In this document: in pieces, positions 15,293 to 22,253 of the stretch
Position numbering within the stretch: the stretch's first letter is position 1
Layout of the letters: every line of letters starts with the position of its first letter
DNA from: an uncultured Spirochaetia bacterium
Lineage (GTDB): Bacteria > Spirochaetota > UBA4802 > JAGODF01
Direction: 5' to 3'
Assembly: GCA_937967705.1 (NCBI GenBank)
Contig: CALCJG010000404.1
Coordinates: forward strand, 1 to 22,253
Length of the DNA: 22,253 nt
Made by a program: the position numbers and the translations under genes
Notes under the pieces: model-generated
Told to the model about the DNA's origin: nothing
The model's database searches: none
The model's input: the letters and a program-made list of their open reading frames with translations, nothing else

Positions 15293-16719
15293 TTACCCAT
15301 AGAAAAAGCCTCTTGATTGCCCTGACGGGTCTGCTCTTACTCAGCGGCATAACCGGCGGGTACGGGGCGGCGGAGAAAAAGAGGGAAAGGATCTCCGTGA
15401 GGGAGGCTGTCAGCGTTGCCCTGCTCAACAACCAGGACTATAAGATCGCCATGCAGCGGCTCAAGGCCGCCGATGAGAAGGTGAACGCGGTATGGGGGCA
15501 GCTGATGCCGGTTCTGGAGTCCGAGGCGTCCCTGGCGCGGCAGAAGGCTGAAAGCGGGGCCATGAGCATGATCGACGGTCAGTATGACATCAAGATCCTC
15601 CAGCTGAAATTTGGCATCAATCCCGGGGTCTTTTACAACTCCCTGCAGCTTTCCCGAAAGGCCTACACGGCCGCCAGGGAGGAGACAAACAGGATCAAGA
15701 CCGATGTGGAGTATAATGTCATCAAGAGCTATTTCGATCTTCTCCTCGCCGGTGAGGTGGTCAAAATGCGCAGGGATTCCCTTGCGGTGCTCAAGGCCAA
15801 CCTGAAGGACGTGGAAAACCTCTACCGCACGGGCAGCGTGCCCCGTTTCGAACTTCTGCAGGCCCAGGTTCAACTGAAAAGCCAGGAGCCCCCCCTCTTC
15901 GAGGCGGAAAACAATTACCGCGTGGCGATGGACCTTTTCAATTTCCACCTGGGAAGCGAGTCGGGGGATTACACTGCGGATGAGTCCGTGCTCACTGCGA
16001 CGGACTTCAAAAAACCCGATGATCCCCTGGACTCGAAGATGATGAGGCTGACGGGCATTGCCATGAAGAACCGGCCGGAACTCCTGCAGTTGAGGCTGAA
16101 GAGGGACATGGCCCGGCATGCCGAGAACGCCAACAGCTCTTACTACCTCTGGCCGACCTTCTCCGTCGGGGGGTATTACGGCAAGACGAAGTACATGCCC
16201 AACCCGGTAAGCCCCACCATCAGCGTGCCGGGACCGGCTCCCATGACACTGAACCCCGATTTCTCCCAGATCTCCGGCACCAGCGAATGGCAGACCACCT
16301 GGTACGTGCGCGTGGCGGCCACCTATCGCTGGGGCTCGCTGATCCCCGCGGACACCGTCAGGGCACAGGAGAGGGAGGAGCGGACCCGCGTCAGGGAAGC
16401 GGAGGAGGAGATTACCCGGCTGAAGAGGCTGGTGGGGATCTCCATAAAGAGCAGCTATTCGAAACTCATCACCTCCTCCATGACCATAAAGTCCCAGAAG
16501 GAGAATGTTGCCAGGGCCGAGGAGGGGCTGAGGATCGCCCGGGAGAGCTATCGCGCCGGTGTCATAAAAAACTCGGAGCTTCTCTCCGCCGAGCTCTCTC
16601 TCACAACGGCCAAGACGAGCTATATCAATGCCATTAACGGCTACTTCATCGCCCTGGCGGAGCTGAAGAGGGAGATGGGCATCAACGATGAAAAGATGAT
16701 TTTTGGCGAGGTGAAATAA
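15289..16719 (+). CDS. TolC-family outer-membrane efflux channel
   Basis: The protein (476 aa) begins with a signal peptide (about 1-27: basic start, hydrophobic SLLIALTGLLLLSGI, ending near GYGAA). Two OEP repeats of long amphipathic helices follow. The first begins ISVREAVSVALLNNQDYKIA, and the second begins near TGIAMKNRPELLQLRLK (about 255-275). Each contains the typical Asn/Pro-Glu pattern and YRTGSVPRFELLQAQ or YRAGVIKNSELLSAE motifs at the helix turn. It would form the trimeric barrel and periplasmic tunnel that passes substrates out. ATG overlaps the TetR stop, and a GGAGG site lies about 10 bp upstream. Having its own channel makes this exporter complete within one operon, unlike E. 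coli ybhGFSR, which has no channel gene beside it. Confidence 0.93.
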   Translation: MITHRKSLLIALTGLLLLSGITGGYGAAEKKRERISVREAVSVALLNNQDYKIAMQRLKAADEKVNAVWGQLMPVLESEASLARQKAESGAMSMIDGQYDIKILQLKFGINPGVFYNSLQLSRKAYTAAREETNRIKTDVEYNVIKSYFDLLLAGEVVKMRRDSLAVLKANLKDVENLYRTGSVPRFELLQAQVQLKSQEPPLFEAENNYRVAMDLFNFHLGSESGDYTADESVLTATDFKKPDDPLDSKMMRLTGIAMKNRPELLQLRLKRDMARHAENANSSYYLWPTFSVGGYYGKTKYMPNPVSPTISVPGPAPMTLNPDFSQISGTSEWQTTWYVRVAATYRWGSLIPADTVRAQEREERTRVREAEEEITRLKRLVGISIKSSYSKLITSSMTIKSQKENVARAEEGLRIARESYRAGVIKNSELLSAELSLTTAKTSYINAINGYFIALAELKREMGINDEKMIFGEVK

Positions 16720-17522
16720 TGGAGAAAAAAAGACTTATACCCCTGGGAGTTGTGGTTCTGGCCCTCACTCTGTCCATACTCTATTTCGAGGTGTTCCGGC
16801 ACATGGGAAACAACGGGGACCGCATCGAGGGGTCGGGGACCATCGAGGTCACGGAGATAGAGATCAGCTCCAAGATCGCCGGCCGTGTGGCGAGCCTTCC
16901 CTTCGAGGAGGGGAGCGAGGTGAAGAGAAGTGATCTGATCGTGAAACTGGAATACGATGAGTTGAGCGCACAGAAACACTCAGCCAGGGCCAACCTGAAC
17001 AACGCCGAAAAAAACCTGCGGCGCATCCGCGATCTTTACGCCACCGGTTCCGTTTCCAAGAGGGATCTTGACAATGCCGAGACCGCCTATCGTGTGGCCA
17101 AGGCGGGGGTGGATCAGGTTTCCGCCACTATTGAAAATGCGGTCATCTATTCCCCCATTGACGCGACCGTGCTGGAGAAAAACATGGAGACAGGGGAGAT
17201 GGCTTTCCCCGGTTCGGCGATCCTGACCCTGGCGGATCTGAAAAAGCCTTGGATCAAGATTTACGTCAAGGAGACCAGACTGGGGCTTGTCAAGCTCGGA
17301 CAGAAGGCCTATGCTACTGTGGACAGCTTTCCCGGTGTAAAATTTTCCGGTCATGTCGTGGCCATATCCAACAAGGCGGAGTTTACCCCCAAAACCATTC
17401 AGACCCAGGATGAGCGCGTCAAACTGATGTTTGCCGTAAAGATCGCATTGGAGAACCCGGAGAATAAGTTGAAGCCCGGGATGCCGGCGGATGCCGCCAT
17501 TTTGCTGGAGGCAAAGAAGTGA
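16719..17522 (+). CDS. HlyD/YbhG-type membrane fusion protein
   Basis: This is the periplasmic adaptor that joins the ABC transporter to the outer-membrane channel. The 267-aa protein has one N-terminal membrane anchor (about 6-26), then the first half of a lipoyl-like domain (EISSKIAGRVASLPFEEGSE), a short helical hairpin (about 85-140), and the second lipoyl half (AVIYSPIDATVLEKNMETGE). A beta-barrel region follows with KIYVKETRLGLVKLGQKAYA, DSFPGVKFSGHVVAIS and the AEFTPKTIQTQDER stretch typical of YbhG-like adaptors. The ATG shares one base with the TolC stop (TAATG). The hairpin is short compared with RND adaptors. Confidence 0.93.
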   Translation: MEKKRLIPLGVVVLALTLSILYFEVFRHMGNNGDRIEGSGTIEVTEIEISSKIAGRVASLPFEEGSEVKRSDLIVKLEYDELSAQKHSARANLNNAEKNLRRIRDLYATGSVSKRDLDNAETAYRVAKAGVDQVSATIENAVIYSPIDATVLEKNMETGEMAFPGSAILTLADLKKPWIKIYVKETRLGLVKLGQKAYATVDSFPGVKFSGHVVAISNKAEFTPKTIQTQDERVKLMFAVKIALENPENKLKPGMPADAAILLEAKK

Positions 17523-18442
17523 TTGAGGTGAGGGAACTCACGAAGAGCTTCGGCTCCCTGAAGGCAGTCGACTCCCTGAGTTTCGATATTCAGCGGGGGG
17601 AGATCTTCGGAATCGTGGGACCGGATGGTGCCGGAAAGAGCACTCTGCTCAGGATGATGTCCACCATCCTCCAGCCGGACCGGGGAAGCATCTCCATGCA
17701 GGGGAGAGACATTTTCCGCGATACATACGGGATCAAGGAAAACCTGGCCTACATGCCCCAGCGCTTCGGCCTCTACGAGGATCTTTCGGTGGAGGAGAAC
17801 ATGCAGTTTTTCGGAAAGCTCTTCGGCGTATCCCGGACGGAGATTGGCCAGAGGATGGAAAAGCTCTTTGCCTTCAGTCAGCTCGGGCCCTTCAGGGACC
17901 GTCTTGCCGGCAATCTCTCGGGGGGGATGAAGCAGAAGCTGGGATTGGCCTGCAGCCTGATACACAGTCCCGATGTCATCCTGCTGGACGAGCCCACCAA
18001 CGGCGTTGATCCCGTCTCCCGCCGGGAGTTCTGGAAAATCCTCTACGACCTCCTGGGGGACGGGGTGACCATCGTCGTGAGCACCGCATACCTGGACGAG
18101 GCCGAGCGCTGCAACCGGGTGGCCCTCATGTTCGAAGGACGGTTCATCATATCCGGGAAGCCGGGGGAGATTAAGAAGTCCGTGGGAAGGGATTTCGTGG
18201 AGCTCAAGACCAGCAATCCCCGGCATACGGAGATGCTGCTTCGCAGGGATGAGGAGTATAAGGGGATAATCATGACCGGCAGTACGCTGCGCCTCTTCGT
18301 GGACAGCGTGAGCCGTTGTAAAAAACGAATCCCGGCACTTCTGAAGAGGGAGGGGATACGGGTTCTGGAGATCCGGGAGAAGCTACCCACACTGGAGGAC
18401 TGTTTCGTGGACATCGTGTCAAGGGATGCGGCAAGCCTATGA
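17519..18442 (+). CDS. ABC-2 exporter ATPase 1, H-loop His replaced by Ala
   Basis: This is a cytoplasmic ATP-binding subunit of 307 aa. Walker A is GPDGAGKST (34-42, with Asp where GPN is usual). The Q-loop is MPQRFGLYEDLS. The signature LSGGMKQKL begins at Leu133, and Walker B is VILLDEPTNGVDP with Asp157 and catalytic Glu158. The switch or H-loop reads VSTAYLDEAE, so the usual His is Ala190. A C-terminal extension (about 215-307) ends with the LPTLEDCFVDIV motif of drug-export ATPases. GTG 17519 overlaps the adaptor stop. It matches the N-terminal half of E. coli YbhF in type and probably pairs with the ATPase at 20764. Confidence 0.93.
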   Translation: MIEVRELTKSFGSLKAVDSLSFDIQRGEIFGIVGPDGAGKSTLLRMMSTILQPDRGSISMQGRDIFRDTYGIKENLAYMPQRFGLYEDLSVEENMQFFGKLFGVSRTEIGQRMEKLFAFSQLGPFRDRLAGNLSGGMKQKLGLACSLIHSPDVILLDEPTNGVDPVSRREFWKILYDLLGDGVTIVVSTAYLDEAERCNRVALMFEGRFIISGKPGEIKKSVGRDFVELKTSNPRHTEMLLRRDEEYKGIIMTGSTLRLFVDSVSRCKKRIPALLKREGIRVLEIREKLPTLEDCFVDIVSRDAASL

Positions 18443-19587
18443 AGATAATGAAATCGATTATACGCATTATAGCTATAGCCGACAAGGAGTGGATGCAGAT
18501 ACGCCGGGACACCATCAGCCTGATCCTCTCAATCTTTCTGCCCGTCTTTCTTCTGCTGCTCTTCGGTTACGCCCTCACCATGGATGTAACGCAGGTCAGT
18601 ACGGCAATCTACGATCAGGACCGCTCCTCTTTTTCCCGCTCCCTTCTGGAGGGCTTTTCCCATACAGAATACATATCCCTTTATAAATATGTAAACAGTT
18701 ATCGGGAGATCGACGATATGATCAACTCCGGTGAGATCGTCATGGCCGTCGTGATCCCCCGGGGATTCGAGAAGCGCTACCGCTCCGGTAAGAGCGTTGA
18801 TATGCAGCTGCTGATCGACGGCTCGAATTCCACTTCCGCCACTGTGGCGCTGGGATACGTCAAAGCCATCATCTACGAATTCAACCGGGACCGGAAGATC
18901 AGCGAGCTCAACCGGATCGGGATCAGCGAGATCAGCGTTCCGGTGGACGTGCGCAGCCGCATATGGTACAACGCCGAGCTGAAGAGCAAGAACTTCATCG
19001 TTCCGGGGATCATCGTAATCGTGATGTCCATCATCTCGGCTCTCATCACCTCGCTGACCATTGCCCGGGAATGGGAAAGGGGCACAATGGAGACCCTCAT
19101 CACCACGCCGGTGCGCAAGTTTGAGGTCTTTACGGGCAAGCTGATTCCCTATCTGCTCATCGCCCTCATCGACATCATCATGACCATCTCTGTGGGCTAC
19201 TTCGTTTTTAACGTGCCGATACGGGGCAATTTCATCGAGCTATGCCTGGTGGCGATGCTGTTCCTGGTGGGAACGTCGAGCCTGGGTATCATGGTTTCCT
19301 CGGCCACCCGCTCGCAGGTGCTTTCGGTTCAGATCGCCATCACCATAACCTATCTGCCTTCGGTCATACTCTCGGGCTATATCTTCCCGATCAGGAACAT
19401 GCCTGTAGTCGTGCAGTTCATCACCTATCTCGTGCCGGCCAAATACCTGATCTATTATATGAAGGGTGTGGCCCTCAAGGGAATCACCTTTACCATGATG
19501 TGGACGCAGATCATCTTCCTCATCCTTTACGCCCTGGTGGTGGGAATTATAAGTCTGCGCAAACTGTCTCTCAAACTTCCGGAATGA
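18439..19587 (+). CDS. ABC-2 type permease 1 (YbhS/YbhR-like)
   Basis: This is a membrane subunit of 382 aa. One segment near the N-terminus (about 28-48, ILSIFLPVFLLLLFGYAL) is followed by a large extracytoplasmic domain (about 50-185). Five more segments lie after about residue 190. The cytoplasmic coupling region shows AREWERGTMETLITTPVRKFE, the ABC-2 hallmark, and the C-terminal part carries LSGYIFPIRNMP and PAKYLIYYMKGV. ATG overlaps the ATPase 1 stop by four bases. It most likely pairs with the next permease as a heterodimer. Confidence 0.93.
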   Translation: MKIMKSIIRIIAIADKEWMQIRRDTISLILSIFLPVFLLLLFGYALTMDVTQVSTAIYDQDRSSFSRSLLEGFSHTEYISLYKYVNSYREIDDMINSGEIVMAVVIPRGFEKRYRSGKSVDMQLLIDGSNSTSATVALGYVKAIIYEFNRDRKISELNRIGISEISVPVDVRSRIWYNAELKSKNFIVPGIIVIVMSIISALITSLTIAREWERGTMETLITTPVRKFEVFTGKLIPYLLIALIDIIMTISVGYFVFNVPIRGNFIELCLVAMLFLVGTSSLGIMVSSATRSQVLSVQIAITITYLPSVILSGYIFPIRNMPVVVQFITYLVPAKYLIYYMKGVALKGITFTMMWTQIIFLILYALVVGIISLRKLSLKLPE

Positions 19588-19606
19588 TAAAAGGCGGGGG
19601 GGATCG

Positions 19607-20767
19607 ATGGAACGATTCATCAGGCTGAACATATTGAAGAGCTTCCTTGTCAAGGAATTCAAGCAGCTCTTTCGGGACCCGCGAATGCGTATCGTCATCT
19701 TCGCTCCCCCCATCATCAACATACTTCTCTTCGGCTATGCCACCATAACGGATGTGAAGGATGTCAGGATGGCGGTGATGGACGAGGACCGAACGGCTCT
19801 CAGCCGGGGGTTTGTGGAGAAGTTTACGGCCTCGGGCTACTTTTTGCCCTATAAATACGTCGAATCCATCAAAGATGCGACTCCCCTCCTGGACGGCGGG
19901 GAGGTTGAGGTGTTCCTGCACATGGAAAAGGGATTCTCCCGCCGGCTGAAAACGGGCAAGGTGTCGCGCCTGCAGATTATTGTCGACGGGACGGACTCGA
20001 GCCGGGCTGCAGTGATCGTGGCGTATGTCAATCAGATCACCTCGGACTATTCCTTTGCCTATCTGGGAAACTCCGTCATGTCCAGCGTCCTGAGCAAGAA
20101 CATACAGATGGTGCGCTTCCGAGACAGCGTCAACCTCAAGGAGAGGATTCTCTTCAATCCGGATCTTTCCAGCCGTAATTTCTTCCTCTCTGGGCTTCTG
20201 GGACTCCTCATTGGAATCGTCACGATCAGCATGACCTCCATGTCCATAGTTAAGGAACGGGAATCCGGGACCATGGAGCAGATCATCGTGTCGCCTCTGA
20301 GGCCCATGGAGCTTATCGCCGGTAAAACGATACCGGTAACGGTCATAAGCCTAGTGGATGTGCTGATCATCTTTGTGGTTGTCCTCTTCTGGTTCAAGGT
20401 GCCGTTTAACGGGAATTTCTTTTTTCTCATCTTCGCAAGCCTGATTTACATCTTCACGACCAACGCCGTAGGGCTCTACATCTCGACGATTTCCCGGACC
20501 CAGCAACAGTCGATACTGGCAACCTTCCTCTACTTTCTGCCGTCCATACTGCTTTCCGGGTTTATCTTCCCCATCTATGCCATGCCGGATACCATACAGT
20601 ATGTGACGCTGATCAACCCCCTCCGGTATTTCGTGGACATAACGCGGGCCGTATTCCTCAAGGGGGTGGGGATAGATTATCTCTGGAAAGAGGTCCTGGC
20701 GATGATTATTTTAGGATGCCTTCTCTTCGGTTTCAGCGCGAGACGGATCAGCAGGGGTATGGAATGA
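19607..20767 (+). CDS. ABC-2 type permease 2 (YbhR/YbhS-like)
   Basis: This is a second membrane subunit of 386 aa with the same plan as its neighbour. One membrane segment lies at about 28-46 (IVIFAPPIINILLFGYA), followed by a large extracytoplasmic domain (about 50-190). Five segments follow with KERESGTMEQIIVSPLRPME, LLSGFIFPIYAMP and NPLRYFVDITRAVFLKG. ATG 19607 has a run of G as a strong ribosome site in the 19-bp gap after permease 1, the only real gap in the operon after the regulator. The two permeases are clearly related but diverged, so they probably arose by an old duplication and work together. Confidence 0.93.
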   Translation: MERFIRLNILKSFLVKEFKQLFRDPRMRIVIFAPPIINILLFGYATITDVKDVRMAVMDEDRTALSRGFVEKFTASGYFLPYKYVESIKDATPLLDGGEVEVFLHMEKGFSRRLKTGKVSRLQIIVDGTDSSRAAVIVAYVNQITSDYSFAYLGNSVMSSVLSKNIQMVRFRDSVNLKERILFNPDLSSRNFFLSGLLGLLIGIVTISMTSMSIVKERESGTMEQIIVSPLRPMELIAGKTIPVTVISLVDVLIIFVVVLFWFKVPFNGNFFFLIFASLIYIFTTNAVGLYISTISRTQQQSILATFLYFLPSILLSGFIFPIYAMPDTIQYVTLINPLRYFVDITRAVFLKGVGIDYLWKEVLAMIILGCLLFGFSARRISRGME

Positions 20768-21693
20768 TGGAAAACAGCGTTGAGGTAAATAATCTCCTTA
20801 GAAAATTCGGCAGTTTCACCGCAGTGGACAATATCACCTTTTCCGTCCAGAAAGGGGAGATCTTCGGTTTTCTGGGGCCCAACGGCGCCGGGAAGAGTAC
20901 CACGATCAAAATGCTCTGCGGCATTCTCGCCCCGACCGGAGGTACGGGGCATGTGATGGGCCGGGATATCCTGAAGGAGCAGAAACAGATCAAGGATATC
21001 ATCGGCTATATGTCACAGAAGTTTTCCCTCTATGAGGATCTCTCGGTCGTGGAAAACCTGGAATTTTACGGGAGCGTCTACGGTCTGGAGGGCAGGCATC
21101 TCCGGGAGCGCATCGCCCTGGCGCTGGAAATCGCGGGAATAGGCACCCGGCAGAATTCCCTGGTCAAGACTCTCCCGATGGGAATCAAACAGCGTCTGGC
21201 TCTGGGCGCGGCCATTCTCCATGATCCGCCCATACTCTTCCTGGACGAGCCGACCTCGGGGGTGGATCCCATCATGCGACGGAATTTCTGGGAACTCATC
21301 TATCAGTTCTCCGAACAGGGGAAGACCATTTTCGTCACCACCCATTACATGGATGAAGCGGAGCATTGCGAGAGGATCGCCCTCATCATTGCGGGAAGGA
21401 TCATCGCCCTTGATACCCCGGACAATCTCAAGAGGTCTCTACCCTACAGCGTCTATTCCCTGCATGTGGAGGATTTTATCGCCCTTTTCGATTCGGTAGC
21501 CCGGCTGGAATATGTTCATGAGGCGGCAATCTTCGGCAGCGAGATTCACCTGCTCTGCGACGAGGGTTTCCCCCTGCCCAGGGAGCTGAAGGGTTTTCTC
21601 CAGGCAAAGGGGATAAGCCGTTACTCATTGGAAAAGATCCTGCCGACACTTGAGGACGTCTTCGTTACCAGCGCCAGGTCCCAGGGGCTGTAG
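20764..21693 (+). CDS. ABC-2 exporter ATPase 2, degenerate signature motif
   Basis: This is a second ATP-binding subunit of 309 aa. Walker A is canonical, GPNGAGKST (38-46). The Q-loop is MSQKFSLYEDLS. Walker B is ILFLDEPTSGVDP with Asp161 and Glu162, and the H-loop is normal (TTHYMDEAE, His194). The signature, however, reads LPMGIKQRL from Leu137 instead of LSGG-x-x-Q. The C-terminus has LPTLEDVFVTSA, as in related exporters. I chose the first ATG of the doublet at 20764, which overlaps the permease stop as ATGA. An upstream in-frame ATG (20716) would extend well into the permease gene. It resembles the second half of E. coli YbhF and complements ATPase 1. Confidence 0.93.
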   Translation: MMENSVEVNNLLRKFGSFTAVDNITFSVQKGEIFGFLGPNGAGKSTTIKMLCGILAPTGGTGHVMGRDILKEQKQIKDIIGYMSQKFSLYEDLSVVENLEFYGSVYGLEGRHLRERIALALEIAGIGTRQNSLVKTLPMGIKQRLALGAAILHDPPILFLDEPTSGVDPIMRRNFWELIYQFSEQGKTIFVTTHYMDEAEHCERIALIIAGRIIALDTPDNLKRSLPYSVYSLHVEDFIALFDSVARLEYVHEAAIFGSEIHLLCDEGFPLPRELKGFLQAKGISRYSLEKILPTLEDVFVTSARSQGL

Positions 21694-21779
21694 ACCGATA
21701 TAATCATTCAGCCTTCCCTGGTGATCAATTGGGGGATGGGCAGCAAAGCGTAAAAAAATCCGATTCCCTGATTTTCAAA

Positions 21780-21808
21780 TTGACTAATCCGTAATTCCTG
21801 TTTAGATT
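21780..21808 (+). promoter_or_regulatory. sigma-70 promoter for the terminal outer-membrane gene
   Basis: TTGACT (21780-21785) and TAGATT (21803-21808) are 17 bp apart, matching 5/6 and 4/6 of the consensus. The predicted start, about 21815, leaves an 80-nt leader to ATG 21896. This promoter separates the gene from the export operon. The rest of the 200-bp gap holds no clear terminator. Confidence 0.5.
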
Positions 21809-21895
21809 CTACCCGAAGTGATGAGAGGGGGAAAGGAAAGATTCCCTCCACTGAAGTTATCATACCGCAATAAAAAAGGGAGGTGCTAAAGGATT

Positions 21896-22253
21896 ATGAA
21901 AATGTTAAAAGCAATACTGGTGATGGCGGCCGTTCTTGTACTTCTGCCCGCAACCAGCTATGCCATTGTGGATTTTGGAGCCTATGGCGGATATGGATTC
22001 GCCGGTAAACTGGATACGGGAGAACTGGCCACGAACACTGTGGAAAAGCAGGGAAAGTCGATGTCCGGTTGGGAGTACGGGCTCTTCGGACACCTGAACA
22101 CGAGTATTGCCGGAATCGTCGGTGTCGGTGTGGGACCCTATTATCAAGCGGCCCCCATGCAGTACGAACTGGAAGGGACCAAATATGACGCCAAACGAGT
22201 TGCCTACGGAGTGGACCTTATGGTTTCCCTGGAACTGATCCCCATTATTCATC
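21896..22253 (+). CDS. exported, probable outer-membrane beta-barrel protein, 3' truncated
   Basis: The frame is open from ATG 21896 to the last base (119 codons), so the end is missing. The start MKMLKAILVMAAVLVLLPA followed by TSYA is a signal peptide, with cleavage likely after about residue 23. The mature part is rich in Gly, Tyr and Val, with alternating patterns (FGAYGGYGFAGKL, IAGIVGVGVGPYYQ, YGVDLMVSLELIPI) typical of a small outer-membrane barrel. Ribosome sites GGGAGG (21878-21883) and AAAGGA (21888-21893) precede it. I do not recognise the family. It has its own promoter and looks independent of the export operon. Confidence 0.75.
   Translation, partial: MKMLKAILVMAAVLVLLPATSYAIVDFGAYGGYGFAGKLDTGELATNTVEKQGKSMSGWEYGLFGHLNTSIAGIVGVGVGPYYQAAPMQYELEGTKYDAKRVAYGVDLMVSLELIPIIH

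Noticed and set aside
20716..20763. Upstream start of ATPase 2 giving 325 aa
   Set aside because: The extra 16 residues overlap the permease gene by about 50 bases and are not part of the ATPase fold. The ATG at 20764 makes the same ATGA overlap seen elsewhere in this operon.
1..22253. CRISPR arrays, tRNA or rRNA genes, insertion sequences
   Set aside because: I saw no regularly spaced repeats, no cloverleaf with conserved TTC/GG arms, no rRNA stretches, and no transposase or terminal inverted repeats with target duplications.

Overview
The window is a contig end from a Gram-negative bacterium with an estimated GC content in the high fifties. An outer-membrane channel, an outer-membrane-type protein with a signal peptide, and RseP/CdsA/UppS/Dxr point to a diderm cell. 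The housekeeping order rpsB-tsf-pyrH-frr-uppS-cdsA-dxr-rseP, the short EF-Ts (198 aa) and the wording of S2 and EF-Ts fit a spirochaete (Leptospira-like), but a deltaproteobacterial-type lineage cannot be excluded. This assignment is inference from remembered family sequences, not from a search. Bases 1-47 are not biological: they match the Illumina P5/TruSeq adapter, so the contig was extended into adapter.

Layout. (1) 48-812: the 3' part of a SpoU/TrmH-type RNA methyltransferase cut by the adapter. (2) 830-4933, minus strand: a two-gene unit with a 1234-residue, membrane-bound, six-PAS hybrid histidine kinase followed by a small cysteine-rich exported or anchored protein. (3) 5121-5357: a small DUF4321-like membrane protein behind a promoter with consensus hexamers but a short spacer. 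(4) 5358-13081: a hairpin-rich leader and the eight-gene translation/envelope cluster rpsB to rseP (ribosomal protein S2, EF-Ts, UMP kinase, ribosome recycling factor, undecaprenyl-PP synthase, CDP-diglyceride synthase, DXP reductoisomerase, site-2 protease). (5) 13099-14572: an unrecognised 97-aa protein and an MFS permease. (6) 14595-21693: a compact export operon with TetR regulator, TolC-like channel, HlyD/YbhG-type adaptor, ABC ATPase, two ABC-2 permeases and a second ABC ATPase, mostly with 1-4 bp stop/start overlaps. (7) 21896 to the end: the N-terminal part of an exported, probably outer-membrane protein with its own promoter.

The most interesting region is the export operon. It looks like the E. 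coli cecR-ybhGFSR system, but with the double ATPase YbhF split into two genes placed at either end of the permease pair, and with its own outer-membrane channel. The two ATPases have complementary defects. The first keeps the LSGG signature but has Ala in place of the H-loop His. The second keeps the His but has LPMG in place of LSGG. Together they would make one normal and one degenerate ATP site. The operon promoter carries a 16-bp palindrome at its predicted transcription start, plus a second copy of the half-site exactly 21 bp away, which suggests autoregulation by the TetR protein.

No tRNA, rRNA, CRISPR array, transposon or attachment site was seen. No gene-free stretch exceeds about 220 bp.
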